The notes: generated from the letters alone by a model not told the origin. 64,000 bases of DNA from Nostoc desertorum CM1-VF14 (GCA_019359245.1 JAHHHR010000018.1:62001-126000), one strand, 5' to 3'. Numbered from the stretch's first letter, positions 28,015-35,791 are shown. Made by a program: numbers and translations.

Positions 28015-28350
28015 CTAATATAGATCAGGGTCAATAGTGTCAGCGCCCGCCAATACTCTATCTATTTCTACTGAGATAGTATTTCTTAAATAAATTAAAT
28101 CGTTACGTGTGGTTATCGTTGGACTGAATCCATCAACGACTGCAACGCTTTGATCAATATTTATATCTCTAGCCTCATCTGTTAAAACCTCTTTAAACTT
28201 AAGCATTATCGCTATTAATAAAGATTCGGCTGTATTGCTTGCTGATGCAGTTAAGCCAACGGATACGAGGTCAGCCTTACTGATTGTTAACGTATTCATA
28301 TCTTGAGTAGCACCAGTGCCGAAAACCTGAGTTAGACTTGGTTCTGCCAT
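28015..28350 (-). CDS. element protein A, first gene of the minus-strand operon
   Basis: A 111-residue protein (opening MAEPSLTQVFGTGATQDMNT) that shares its N-terminal half with the next gene. The C-terminal half (VAVVDGFSPTITTRNDLIYL) looks alpha/beta. Function is unknown. A purine-rich AAAGAAGAA... leader region and a 300-base spacer holding inverted and direct repeats lie upstream, so the operon promoter is probably there. Confidence 0.68.
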   Translation of the reverse strand: MAEPSLTQVFGTGATQDMNTLTISKADLVSVGLTASASNTAESLLIAIMLKFKEVLTDEARDINIDQSVAVVDGFSPTITTRNDLIYLRNTISVEIDRVLAGADTIDPDLY

Positions 28351-28657
28351 ATTCTTTAAAAGAAGAAACTATTACAATTTAAGAGAATTATTCAGTAATG
28401 GGAAGAGTTTTTAAAAATTAGTAAGACAAAAATTAAGTTTTGTCACATGGGGAGACTGAAGCACTTACAATATTTTGGGCGATGCAACGAAACCGAGTTA
28501 CCACAGTCTCGCTGATGGCAGGCTCTCGGCTTGCTAGCCCTCTATTAAGTTTTGTCAGTTCACCCCCATGTGACAAACAATACTTGGGGCGGATAGGCTA
28601 AAGCGGGTAGATGTTGCCATCGTGCGATCGCTCGCCAGAGGTGCGATCGCATTTCAT
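28351..28657. promoter_or_regulatory. repeat-bearing spacer upstream of the element operon
   Basis: The perfect 14-bp arms TTTGTCACATGGGG (28439-28452) and CCCCATGTGACAAA (28564-28577) face each other across 111 bases. In addition, ATTAAGTTTTGTCA occurs directly at 28432-28445 and 28544-28557, so the right-hand site combines a direct and an inverted copy. The spacer separates the replication gene from the start of operon A-L. It may be an operator pair that allows DNA looping, or an origin-like site. Two HIP1 octamers lie at its right edge. Confidence 0.6.
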
Positions 28658-31318
28658 TCACTTAGGCTGACTTAGCTGGTTTGCTCGGACATACTGAAAG
28701 CGCCCAGAAGACAACTCAACTTGCCATTTCCCTTGCCAGCGTCCGACGATCTTAACGAGTTCCCCACCGTACATAGCATCTTTATTTACTTGAGGTTGCC
28801 ACGGCTCCTGTTTTTCAAGCCATTCCTTAGCTATTTTGTTTGCACCCTCTTCAAACTCGCCCGCTTGAGTAAGCCCTACTTTGATTTGGGCTTGCCCGCC
28901 AGTTGGCCATTGCCACACCATTGAACACTCATAACCAATAAGGGTATTAGCTTTATTCAAAATCTTCGCTTCTGGCTTGGCAGTACATATTATGTCTCCA
29001 AGGTGGCTGGCGATGTGAAGGCTAAGAGATGTTGGGGCGACTAACCAAAAGTCAAAATCTTTTTTGGAACTGATGGTATTGGGGTTTTCGGCTGCTTCAT
29101 GTTGCAAATTATTTTTTTCAGAAAAGTTAGGTAAAGTAGGCGGATCAAGGCGGATCACAGGCAGATCACAATCCTCGGAAGTCTCTTGTTTCAAGGGTTT
29201 ATGTGTGATCTGCCTTTGTTGTTCACTAGGCGGATCACTTTGGAGGTCTTGGGAAAGTGATCCGGGTGATCCGCCTTGATCCGCCTTGTTACCCAAACTT
29301 TTTTTATTTTCTAGTTCACTGTCAAGTTCAGAATTCTGGGAAAGTGATCCGGGTGATCCGCCTTGATCCGCCTTGTTACCCAAACTTTTTTTATTTTCTG
29401 GTGATGACTTCAACCGCCAAGCCCAAGGGCGACTGTTACCGATTTTTTGCCTGTATTGTTCCCAGCCATTGGAACGGAGAATCGCTGAAACTCTCTTGGT
29501 GTAAATCATCTCCTGTCTACCAAGTTCAATTCCTAGCGCAATTCTCAAAATCTCTGATGTGGTTGTCTCTCCCTGTTGTCGAGCGTAAGCCAAAACTACG
29601 TCTGTCCAAGGGTCAACTGATTGGAAGTCTTTGCTAGCTTCGTTGTGAATTTTCGATTCGGCTGGCGATAGCCACCATTGATGTCCTTTTTCATAAAGGG
29701 CGTTGGCTGCTGCCCAGATTAGATCGCGTTCTCGGACTAGCTGCTCGATATCAATTGGGATGTCGTCAATTACGGGGATAATCCAAAATCGTCGGTTGCC
29801 AGTGGGGTCGTTGAGGAGTTCGGTTTCGTTGCTTGTGCCAACCAAGACACAGGCGCGGGGATGTTCTTTTACCTCACGGGCGTAGGGAGCGCGGAAGGCA
29901 TCAACGCTTGAGGACATGAATTTTTTGATGCTGCTTATATCCTTTCTCTTATACATATGTTCGATTTCTGGGATTTCCAACCCCCAGAACTGATGCAGTT
30001 TCATTAGCTCGTCTCTCTCGTTGCCGTCGCTGAGTTCGTCGGTGAACCAGTCACGTCCGAAAAGTTCACGCCAAAAACTGGACTTATTCAAACCTTGTTC
30101 ACCTACTAATATCAAAGCGGTATCAACTTTACACCCAGGACGGCGGGCCCGAGCTACTGCCGATATCAGCATTTTTTTCAGGTAGGTATTATGAAGCGGG
30201 TCGTCAGTACCAAAGTATTTAGTCGCTAAGGTGTCAAGAATTGAGGTGTCAACTGTGCCATATCTAGCCGCAACTTCATCTAAGTATTCAACTACTGGAT
30301 GGTAGGCGTTTCGAGATGCGATCGCCTCAACAATTGCTTGACCATCTCCAATTTGTACATCCATATCAAACTCCAGTGCTATATATAACCGCAATTGGTT
30401 TAAGTCTATTTTTTGGTCGTTCAGTTCAATGATGTTTTTGAGTTGATTTAACCGGAGATTGTCACCCCATCCATCTTTAATAATTTTGTATGCCCGGTAT
30501 ACTTTTGATGTGCGTTCTTCTTCGTCATACTCTGTATCATTCTTACGCTTATCCTCACAACTCTTTTTCCATTCCTCAATAGTTAGAGCATCTTCTACTA
30601 ATTGTTTAAAAGCTTGTTCTCCCTTTGCAAAGATGAAATCATCCATGCCTTTTAGTTCAATAGATGGCAATTCAATAACCATCACTTTTGAACCTGTTGC
30701 GGTTAATTCTCTGGCGATGTTGATTAAAGATTGCTGGACAGGACGTTTATGCAATACATCAGCATCAAAGCAGAGGTAGAAAGTTCGTCCGAAGCCAGCA
30801 AAAGCTTCTATCCATGTGTCAAGCCTGCCAAGTTTACGGCAAGTCGATACACCAGGGAGAGATATGGTTGGCAGGTTTATTGTTAGTCCTGCACCTGCTT
30901 TCTTGGCTCCTTCGGTAATGATTATAGGTATTGATTTATCGGCAAGAACTTGTTGCCAGTAATCCTCTATTCCTGTGTCTAAGAATAACGGGAATGCACC
31001 AAAACCAACCGCTCCTAAATACTTATTTACCTTTCCATCTTTACCTAATGGGGAAGTATCTGGCTTTACTTGTACGCCATCTAAAGTGTTTTCTCCAGTC
31101 AGTGGATTTACACCTGAAACCATCCAACAAGGTACTAAATGATCCGAGTGCTTCTGTCTGGATTTTGTATTGCGATTTAGTACCTTATCGACTTCTCTGG
31201 AGTCATATAAGGTTCTTACGTTTCGCTGTATTATTTTTGCAGAGACACCACTTAGCTGCCATTCTTCCCAGTGGTGAGATGCAATTGTATCGACTGTTTG
31301 AGGAGTAGATAAAGTCAT
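28658..31318 (-). CDS. DUF3854/VapE-type primase-helicase protein
   Basis: Probable replication protein of the element, 886 residues. The N-terminal part (60-250) is a DUF3854/Toprim-like domain with TEGAKK (135-140) and CFDAD (183-187). The centre (370-560) is a virulence-associated-E (VapE)-type ATPase: Walker A GEQGLNKS (406-413), acidic FWGLEIPEIEH (444-454), and TSNETELLNDPTGNRRFW with the arginine pair. A linker near 655-720 carries a 19-residue sequence (opening ENKKSLGNKA) twice, caused by an 87-bp-spaced DNA duplication. The C-terminal 130 residues are a separate, unknown domain. VapE proteins are common in phage satellites and prophages. The ATG follows AGAGGG at good spacing. Confidence 0.85.
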   Translation of the reverse strand: MTLSTPQTVDTIASHHWEEWQLSGVSAKIIQRNVRTLYDSREVDKVLNRNTKSRQKHSDHLVPCWMVSGVNPLTGENTLDGVQVKPDTSPLGKDGKVNKYLGAVGFGAFPLFLDTGIEDYWQQVLADKSIPIIITEGAKKAGAGLTINLPTISLPGVSTCRKLGRLDTWIEAFAGFGRTFYLCFDADVLHKRPVQQSLINIARELTATGSKVMVIELPSIELKGMDDFIFAKGEQAFKQLVEDALTIEEWKKSCEDKRKNDTEYDEEERTSKVYRAYKIIKDGWGDNLRLNQLKNIIELNDQKIDLNQLRLYIALEFDMDVQIGDGQAIVEAIASRNAYHPVVEYLDEVAARYGTVDTSILDTLATKYFGTDDPLHNTYLKKMLISAVARARRPGCKVDTALILVGEQGLNKSSFWRELFGRDWFTDELSDGNERDELMKLHQFWGLEIPEIEHMYKRKDISSIKKFMSSSVDAFRAPYAREVKEHPRACVLVGTSNETELLNDPTGNRRFWIIPVIDDIPIDIEQLVRERDLIWAAANALYEKGHQWWLSPAESKIHNEASKDFQSVDPWTDVVLAYARQQGETTTSEILRIALGIELGRQEMIYTKRVSAILRSNGWEQYRQKIGNSRPWAWRLKSSPENKKSLGNKADQGGSPGSLSQNSELDSELENKKSLGNKADQGGSPGSLSQDLQSDPPSEQQRQITHKPLKQETSEDCDLPVIRLDPPTLPNFSEKNNLQHEAAENPNTISSKKDFDFWLVAPTSLSLHIASHLGDIICTAKPEAKILNKANTLIGYECSMVWQWPTGGQAQIKVGLTQAGEFEEGANKIAKEWLEKQEPWQPQVNKDAMYGGELVKIVGRWQGKWQVELSSGRFQYVRANQLSQPK
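29138..29400. repeat. AGGCGGATCA repeats and a 62-bp duplication inside the vapE-type gene
   Basis: The decamer AGGCGGATCA or its complement occurs at 29138, 29148, 29228, 29268, 29278, 29354 and 29364. A 62-base block (29251-29312) is repeated at 29338-29399, 87 bases apart, encoding the same linker peptide twice. The same core appears as an inverted pair at 32299-32326 in the divergent spacer of the element. It may be a recognition site for an element-encoded DNA-binding protein, or simply linker duplication. Confidence 0.7.
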
Positions 31319-31480
31319 TGTTCTACCCTCTAAAAAATGCTAGAGTTGTTGTCATATTTGATAAATAATTAAGTTTTACTAGCGGCTCTTGTCGCTTTTT
31401 TTTTGGTGCTAGATAACAGGATGATAAGCATCTGTTAACTGTATTTTGAAACGTTGATTTGACGATCGCATTCAACCTTT

Positions 31481-31771
31481 TCAAAATCCATCAGGGCAAT
31501 TGAGTTTACGTTGCTGTTGCTCCTCCAGTAATTTAAGAATTTGTTCTGCGGCGAATGAGCGATCGTAGTGTGGCAGTCCAGCGCTGGACATGGCCGCAAG
31601 CAAGACTTTGATTTGTTCCTCAGCATCGACCTGCAAGATAGGAAGCAAGTTTAAAATCAGCCTTGCATAAGCTCTTACTTCCTTGTGGGTGAGTTTGTCG
31701 CCTTCCTTGTTTTCCTTGATTTGTTCAAGGAAATGAGCAATCGCTTTGGTAGATCCGTCGAAGCCAAACAT
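31481..31771 (-). CDS. small hypothetical helical protein
   Basis: A 96-residue, mostly helical protein (FLEQIKENKEGDKLTHKEVR, LPILQVDAEEQIKVLLAAMS). No family was recognised. It sits between the replication protein and the next small gene, with a three-base gap to the latter, so it probably belongs to the leftward early or replication transcript. Confidence 0.55.
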   Translation of the reverse strand: MFGFDGSTKAIAHFLEQIKENKEGDKLTHKEVRAYARLILNLLPILQVDAEEQIKVLLAAMSSAGLPHYDRSFAAEQILKLLEEQQQRKLNCPDGF

Positions 31772-31773
31772 TG

Positions 31774-31998
31774 TTAACTAGGGGATTGGGGATTAGGGAC
31801 TGGGGAATCGGTAAGTTGCAGATAAAGCAGAAAGTTGTCTAGCTCCTCCTCATCCAACAAAAGGCGCGATCGCTTCCCGTAATATTTCAACAAATGTTCT
31901 CGACCCTGCTCAACTGTCCAGCCCAGGCGCTGCATCTCGGCATTTATGTTGATCATGAGGCTTTCGAGTCTTTGTCCTTCGGTTTTTTGGTCAGGCAT
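31774..31998 (-). CDS. small conserved hypothetical protein
   Basis: A 74-residue protein with LESLMININAEMQRLGWTVE followed by QGREHLLKYYGKRSRLLLDE. I associate this pattern (L-G-W-T-x-E-Q-G-R-x-x-L, then Y-G-K-R-S-R-x-L-L) with small proteins found beside plasmid and prophage replication genes in cyanobacteria; the function is unknown. The last residues fall in low-complexity CCCAATC repeats, so the exact 3' end may be recent. Confidence 0.6.
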   Translation of the reverse strand: MPDQKTEGQRLESLMININAEMQRLGWTVEQGREHLLKYYGKRSRLLLDEEELDNFLLYLQLTDSPVPNPQSPS

Positions 31999-32027
31999 TG
32001 GGCATTAGGTATTGGACATGGGGCGAT

Positions 32028-32267
32028 CTAAGCCAAGTAAGGTAGATACCCAGGAAACTCCCCGGTGAATTCTTCCTCCTCTACTGGAGTTGGCGGAAAG
32101 AGATAATAGCGGGTCGCTCTGTAGAATGCCTCGGTCGGCGATCGCTGCCCCACAAATAGGTAAAGTCCGCCATCGAGGTAAACAGCAGGTGGAAATCTCA
32201 CAACGGCAATCATTTCCTTGCTGGCTAATATCTGTCCTGTTTCTGTGGTTAAGGTTGCTTTCAGCAT
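32028..32267 (-). CDS. small hypothetical protein
   Basis: A 79-residue protein, opening MLKATLTTETGQILASKEMI, with a probable small beta fold and an acidic Pro/Glu C-terminus (FPPTPVEEEEFTGEFPGYLP). No family was recognised. It is the first gene of the leftward replication transcript; an overlapping frame at 32005-32274 looks less protein-like. Confidence 0.5.
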   Translation of the reverse strand: MLKATLTTETGQILASKEMIAVVRFPPAVYLDGGLYLFVGQRSPTEAFYRATRYYLFPPTPVEEEEFTGEFPGYLPYLA

Positions 32268-32298
32268 TGGGCATTGGGCATTGGGAAAACTTAGGGAA

Positions 32299-32326
32299 GG
32301 CGGATCGAGTTGGCGCTTGATCCGCC
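32299..32326. promoter_or_regulatory. inverted repeat in the divergent spacer (putative operator)
   Basis: GGCGGATC (32299-32306) and GATCCGCC (32319-32326) form an 8-bp inverted repeat with a 12-base spacer. It lies in the 87-base gap between the leftward replication genes and the rightward KGK-domain gene. The same core is repeated in the vapE-type gene. The position suits an operator for both divergent transcripts. Confidence 0.5.
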
Positions 32327-32354
32327 GTGTTGTTAACCGAAAGAGAAAGTCGAA

Positions 32355-32723
32355 ATGAGTATCGAAAGATTTGGGTTAGACCCTGAGAGTAAGTTGGGGT
32401 TGAGCGAAGATGACGTTATTACCCTTCAGTCAAAAGACTTTGGATTGGAGACTATGAGCAAGATTAGTGTCCTCATTCAGGCGATAGTGAGATGGTCTGC
32501 CCAGAACAAGAGCAACGTAGGCTCTGAGGCTCAATGGTTTGTGGAAAAAGGGATTCCATGTGAAATATTGCGTACAGTAGGCGGAGGCTGGCAGAAGGGA
32601 AGATTCCGTATGCGGCTAGAATTCATCCCTGACAACCCAGAGGCTTTTTTGAAAACCTCCCTGCCGGAAAATGAAAAACCACAGTCACCATTAGATGATC
32701 TCCGATCGCAACTCAATGAATAA
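32355..32723 (+). CDS. KGK-domain protein
   Basis: A 122-residue protein with the cyanobacterial KGK-domain signature: an N-terminal helix region, then AQWFVEKGIPCEILRT and GGGWQKGRFRMRLEFIPDNP, where the Lys-Gly-Lys of the family name is K-G-R here. The function of this family is unknown. It reads towards the RHH gene, and a strong terminator separates them. Confidence 0.75.
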   Translation: MSIERFGLDPESKLGLSEDDVITLQSKDFGLETMSKISVLIQAIVRWSAQNKSNVGSEAQWFVEKGIPCEILRTVGGGWQKGRFRMRLEFIPDNPEAFLKTSLPENEKPQSPLDDLRSQLNE

Positions 32724-32733
32724 TCACAGATGC

Positions 32734-32804
32734 GTCGCCTGCTAATAAGTAGGCGACATATCCATTAAAAAGCCGTCCTTGCCAGAGTAGGCAGGACGGC
32801 TTTA
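32734..32804. terminator. double hairpin, bidirectional terminator
   Basis: The first hairpin pairs GTCGCCT (32734-32740) with AGGCGAC (32751-32757). The second is very strong: AAAGCCGTCCTTGCC pairs with GGCAGGACGGCTTT around a six-base loop (32768-32804), with A-run and T-run flanks on each side. It lies between convergent genes and should end transcription from both. Confidence 0.75.
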
Positions 32805-33133
32805 TTCGCTGTGATTTGTATGTGTAAGACTTTCAGTAAATTGCTTTAACTCTTGAATTCTGAGTCTTATTGCCTGAGCTTGATGTTCGTGGTAAGACAG
32901 CTGTTTTTCATTTTCATCAATCAGCTGTCCGATGACTTCCCCAGGAAATCCATCATCTCGCCGCTGTCCTGCGACAAGGGTATTTGATGCGTAGCTATCT
33001 TTTCTACTAGCTGTGATCTGGTTAAACCCATACTCTGGGCTAGATCCTGAAAAAGATCCCAGGCTTCTGACTCTAACTTTAGGCTGACTGTCTTGGGGTT
33101 GTTCCGAGAGTTGGGACGACCTGTTTTGACCAT
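32802..33133 (-). CDS. ribbon-helix-helix regulator with coiled-coil tail, frame interrupted
   Basis: Residues 1-50 (MVKTGRPNSRNNPKTVSLKL...LAQSMGLTRSQLVEKI) are a CopG/Arc-like ribbon-helix-helix DNA-binding domain. In its own frame the protein stops after 70 residues (at 32921). The next frame continues with EVIGQLIDENEKQLSYHEHQ and a coiled coil to 32802. Joining the two at the four-base C-run 32939-32942 gives one sensible protein of about 110 residues, so a single base seems to be missing there (or a -1 slip is used). It is probably a repressor of element genes. An alternative single frame, 32802-33197, has an N-terminal half without protein-like character. Confidence 0.55.
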
Positions 33134-33406
33134 TTTTTATTTCCATTCTCAACTCCTTAATTATTGCATATGCACAAATGCACCCATTGACTCGCATATA
33201 CGCATATGCTTATTATAGGTAAAGCACGCATTTATGCAAGTGCTAATAGCTTAACTCCCGAACCCGGCAGAGATAGCAGCCTGCCAGCATTGAGCAAATA
33301 CCAAAGACCTGCTAGGGACTGATAACTGAGAACTGCATTCACCCATAAGTCGTAGCGTCGCAGGGTTAGCGGTTCAAAATTCAACCAATCAATCAAGGAG
33401 ATTTTC

Positions 33407-33598
33407 GTGAAACCCAAAATAGATTCTTCAAGGAACGATCCAGAGTGGAATGAGTGGTGGGTAAACCCGGTGGAAGACGGGAGTACTGTAGCCGATCCAG
33501 TGGATTTACAACAAACCCAGGAATGTATCGAGAGGACATACACCCCAGAAACTCAGGAAAAAATCATTATCAAAGTGCGATCGCGGCGAGAAGAGTAA
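33407..33598 (+). CDS. small hypothetical protein
   Basis: A 63-residue hydrophilic protein (opening MKPKIDSSRNDPEWNEWWVN; C-terminal TQEKIIIKVRSRREE). The start is GTG with AAGGAG nine bases upstream, a strong ribosome binding site that supports a real gene. No family was recognised. It opens the rightward operon of the element. Confidence 0.55.
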   Translation: MKPKIDSSRNDPEWNEWWVNPVEDGSTVADPVDLQQTQECIERTYTPETQEKIIIKVRSRREE

Positions 33599-33608
33599 AA
33601 AGGCGAAT

Positions 33609-33686
33609 GAAGGCACACATCAAGTACTTGTGACCCACTTATGAGGTACACATCACCCACTATCGAGGCACACGTCACCCACTATG
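33609..33686 (+). repeat. 22-bp direct repeats over a gene start
   Basis: GAGGTACACATCACCCACTA (33643-33662) and GAGGCACACGTCACCCACTA (33665-33684) repeat with a 22-base period, preceded by a looser third copy from about 33609. The last unit runs into the ATG of the next gene. It may be an operator or a translation-control site. Confidence 0.5.
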
Positions 33687-34052
33687 ACCGACCAACAGAC
33701 CACAGATCGAGCCACTACTAACGGCAAATCAGCCACACAGGCTGAACCTAAAACCAGAAGACAGAGACAGTGGAAAGAAATGGCAGACGATCCGCTCTCC
33801 GAGGGATTCGATTCTCACCAAGCTGAATACGTAGTGGGGAAAACTCAGGTAATATTTGAAACCTTGTCACCTGGGCAACTGTTCTCTCGAACAAAAACAG
33901 GCAAAACCCTTTACGTAAAACTTAACGACGGGCGCGCAGTTTGCCTTGACACTCGTCAACCCATCGAAGTTAGTCCGACAAGGCGAAAGACTTTGCCTTG
34001 CTGGGTCGTAACCATTTTCAACAGCACCACTGCAACTAAAGCTGATTTTTAA
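33684..34052 (+). CDS. hypothetical protein
   Basis: A 122-residue protein with a polar, probably disordered N-terminus (MTDQQTTDRATTNGKSATQA) and a small beta-like C-terminal part (GQLFSRTKTGKTLYVKLNDG, AVCLDTRQPIEV). No family was recognised. The ATG lies within the 22-bp repeats. Confidence 0.55.
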   Translation: MTDQQTTDRATTNGKSATQAEPKTRRQRQWKEMADDPLSEGFDSHQAEYVVGKTQVIFETLSPGQLFSRTKTGKTLYVKLNDGRAVCLDTRQPIEVSPTRRKTLPCWVVTIFNSTTATKADF

Positions 34053-34136
34053 AGGCGAACGCCATCCGCACAGATCCGCGATCGCCCATGAGATTAGCCT
34101 CCACCGCAATGAAAACTAAACATCACCCTGTATTAT

Positions 34137-34361
34137 ATGACTGATCAACCCAATCCCAGCAACGAAATTCACCGCGTAGGCTTCCCAGAGGGACAGCTGC
34201 TAGGCAATGGTGCGACTGTGGAAGAGTGCGCCGAAATCTCAGCCGCCTACCTCCAAGGAAAACCAATGCCCGCTAGTGATAACGAAGTTATCAACCGAAT
34301 CAATGACCGTCTTACCGAAACCAGAGGCTATGGGCGATACAGCGACTGGGGGCAAAAGTGA
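34137..34361 (+). CDS. small hypothetical protein
   Basis: A 74-residue soluble protein (opening MTDQPNPSNEIHRVGFPEGQ; TVEECAEISAAYLQGKPMPA; ending GYGRYSDWGQK). No family was recognised. Its TGA stop overlaps the GTG start of the next tiny gene (GTGA), so translation is likely coupled through to the ATPase gene. Confidence 0.6.
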   Translation: MTDQPNPSNEIHRVGFPEGQLLGNGATVEECAEISAAYLQGKPMPASDNEVINRINDRLTETRGYGRYSDWGQK

Positions 34362-34480
34362 ATCAAATAAGCATTCTTATTTGCATCATCGGCGCTCTAG
34401 TCATTGCGATCGTGGCACTGTGCAAGCAGGAAAGCGATCGCCCTTTTTATCTCAAAATTGAGGTGCAATATGGCAGATGA
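34358..34480 (+). CDS. 40-residue single-pass membrane peptide
   Basis: A very short frame starting at GTG 34358 encodes MNQISILICIIGALVIAIVA followed by LCKQESDRPFYLKIEVQYGR. One membrane segment covers residues 4-22 and a charged tail of 18 residues follows. Both ends overlap neighbours by four bases: GTGA with the upstream stop and ATGA with the ATPase start. That arrangement strongly suggests a real coupled gene. Size and layout resemble small phage membrane or coat-type peptides. Confidence 0.65.
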   Translation: MNQISILICIIGALVIAIVALCKQESDRPFYLKIEVQYGR

Positions 34481-35703
34481 ACCACTTTGACATTCCCTCG
34501 GCAAGGACATGGTTAAGGTTCTTTGGGTGGGTGGCAGTGAAGCTAGTGGTTTCTCTGGTTCAGTTCTGCTTGTTGCTGGCTGAAAAAATCCTTGAATTTC
34601 TGCTGTGGTGCGTGAAACTAGCTCATAAACCAATGGATAAAATCACCTTTGTGGTTGACCATCTGCCCTATGCAGGTGTTCCGCTAGCGATTATGAGGCA
34701 AGAGCTGCAAGCCCAAACAATAGATGTACCAGCGCTATCTACCACAAGTGAAATTCAGTTCTTCGATTTTTCTCAGTTCCGCAATGAGCCGGACAAGTTC
34801 CCGCACCTGCGCGTCATTGGTAAAACCGGCGTCGGTAAAACCCGTTTTACCGAATGGCTAATGGATTTACTGGGGGGTGAACAGTTCGTGATCACGCCCA
34901 AGAAAAAGCCTACAGACTGGCAGAATCAAGATATTTACGGCTACCCATTCAACTACGAAGAATGTGAAGTCAAACTCAAAGACATTCATTCACTCATGCA
35001 TCGGCGGTATGCAGAGATGGAGGAGGGCATTGCCCACAACCAAATTAATTTCGCGTGTGACGAGTGGAAGCTGATCAATAAAAATGTTCCTAGTGCTAAG
35101 GAGGTGATGAAGGACATTATTATTGTCGCCAGAGACGCCAAGATCCGCTTGATTGCCCTGGCCCAAGGCGAAAATGTTGCCACCTGGGGGTTAGAAGGGG
35201 AAAGCGATTTAGAGGAATGTTTTACTACAGTGCGCTTTGGTGATTTCGCTTTGGACTACTGTAAAGGGCTAAGAAACCAATACCGCAAGGACAGTGACGA
35301 GTTTCTTTATTACTCTGCGGTACTCAATGAATTGGTTGCACAGGGGTTTCGATGCTGCATGATCGACCGACTGCCTGCCAAAGTCCCTGATTTATCTAAC
35401 TGGAAACCAGGAAAGAAATCGGTTGTAGTCGGTGACATCAACGGTAGCTACTCGGTTGTTGACCAGTTACAAAGCCAGTTACAAGCCAAATCGCAAAAAC
35501 CCCAAAAAACCACGCAAAATCAAGGGTTTCAGCCCGAAACCGTGCCGGAGGAGGGTGCTATTTCTGACCCCCAGGAGGCGGTAAAAACCGCCCTCAAGGC
35601 TGGCCGCTCTGTTGACTGGTGTGCTAAAAACGTTCCCGGTCTACCTGGAAATTACTACTCAGCCAGAGCGTTGATTGAGGAATGGATGCAAGGGACAAAT
35701 TGA
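34477..35703 (+). CDS. FtsK/HerA-like P-loop ATPase with N-terminal membrane segment
   Basis: A 408-residue putative DNA-translocating ATPase. A hydrophobic region at 14-46 should anchor it in the membrane; Walker A is GKTGVGKT (115-122); Walker B-like INFACDEWKLI follows near 187; then a sensor-like IIIVARDAKIRLIALAQ. The C-terminal 45 residues (SVDWCAKNVPGLPGNYYSAR...) look like a small winged-helix or DNA-binding tail, as in FtsK-like proteins. In a virus-like element such an ATPase could package DNA; in a plasmid-like one it could serve partition or transfer. It is translationally coupled to the 40-residue membrane peptide. Confidence 0.75.
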   Translation: MNHFDIPSARTWLRFFGWVAVKLVVSLVQFCLLLAEKILEFLLWCVKLAHKPMDKITFVVDHLPYAGVPLAIMRQELQAQTIDVPALSTTSEIQFFDFSQFRNEPDKFPHLRVIGKTGVGKTRFTEWLMDLLGGEQFVITPKKKPTDWQNQDIYGYPFNYEECEVKLKDIHSLMHRRYAEMEEGIAHNQINFACDEWKLINKNVPSAKEVMKDIIIVARDAKIRLIALAQGENVATWGLEGESDLEECFTTVRFGDFALDYCKGLRNQYRKDSDEFLYYSAVLNELVAQGFRCCMIDRLPAKVPDLSNWKPGKKSVVVGDINGSYSVVDQLQSQLQAKSQKPQKTTQNQGFQPETVPEEGAISDPQEAVKTALKAGRSVDWCAKNVPGLPGNYYSARALIEEWMQGTN

Positions 35704-35791
35704 AAGTGCGATCGCGTAAAGGAGGTAACGCGATCGCCTTTCGATTCCAACACTTGAAACCTGGACAAGTCAAAAATATCACACAACTGTT

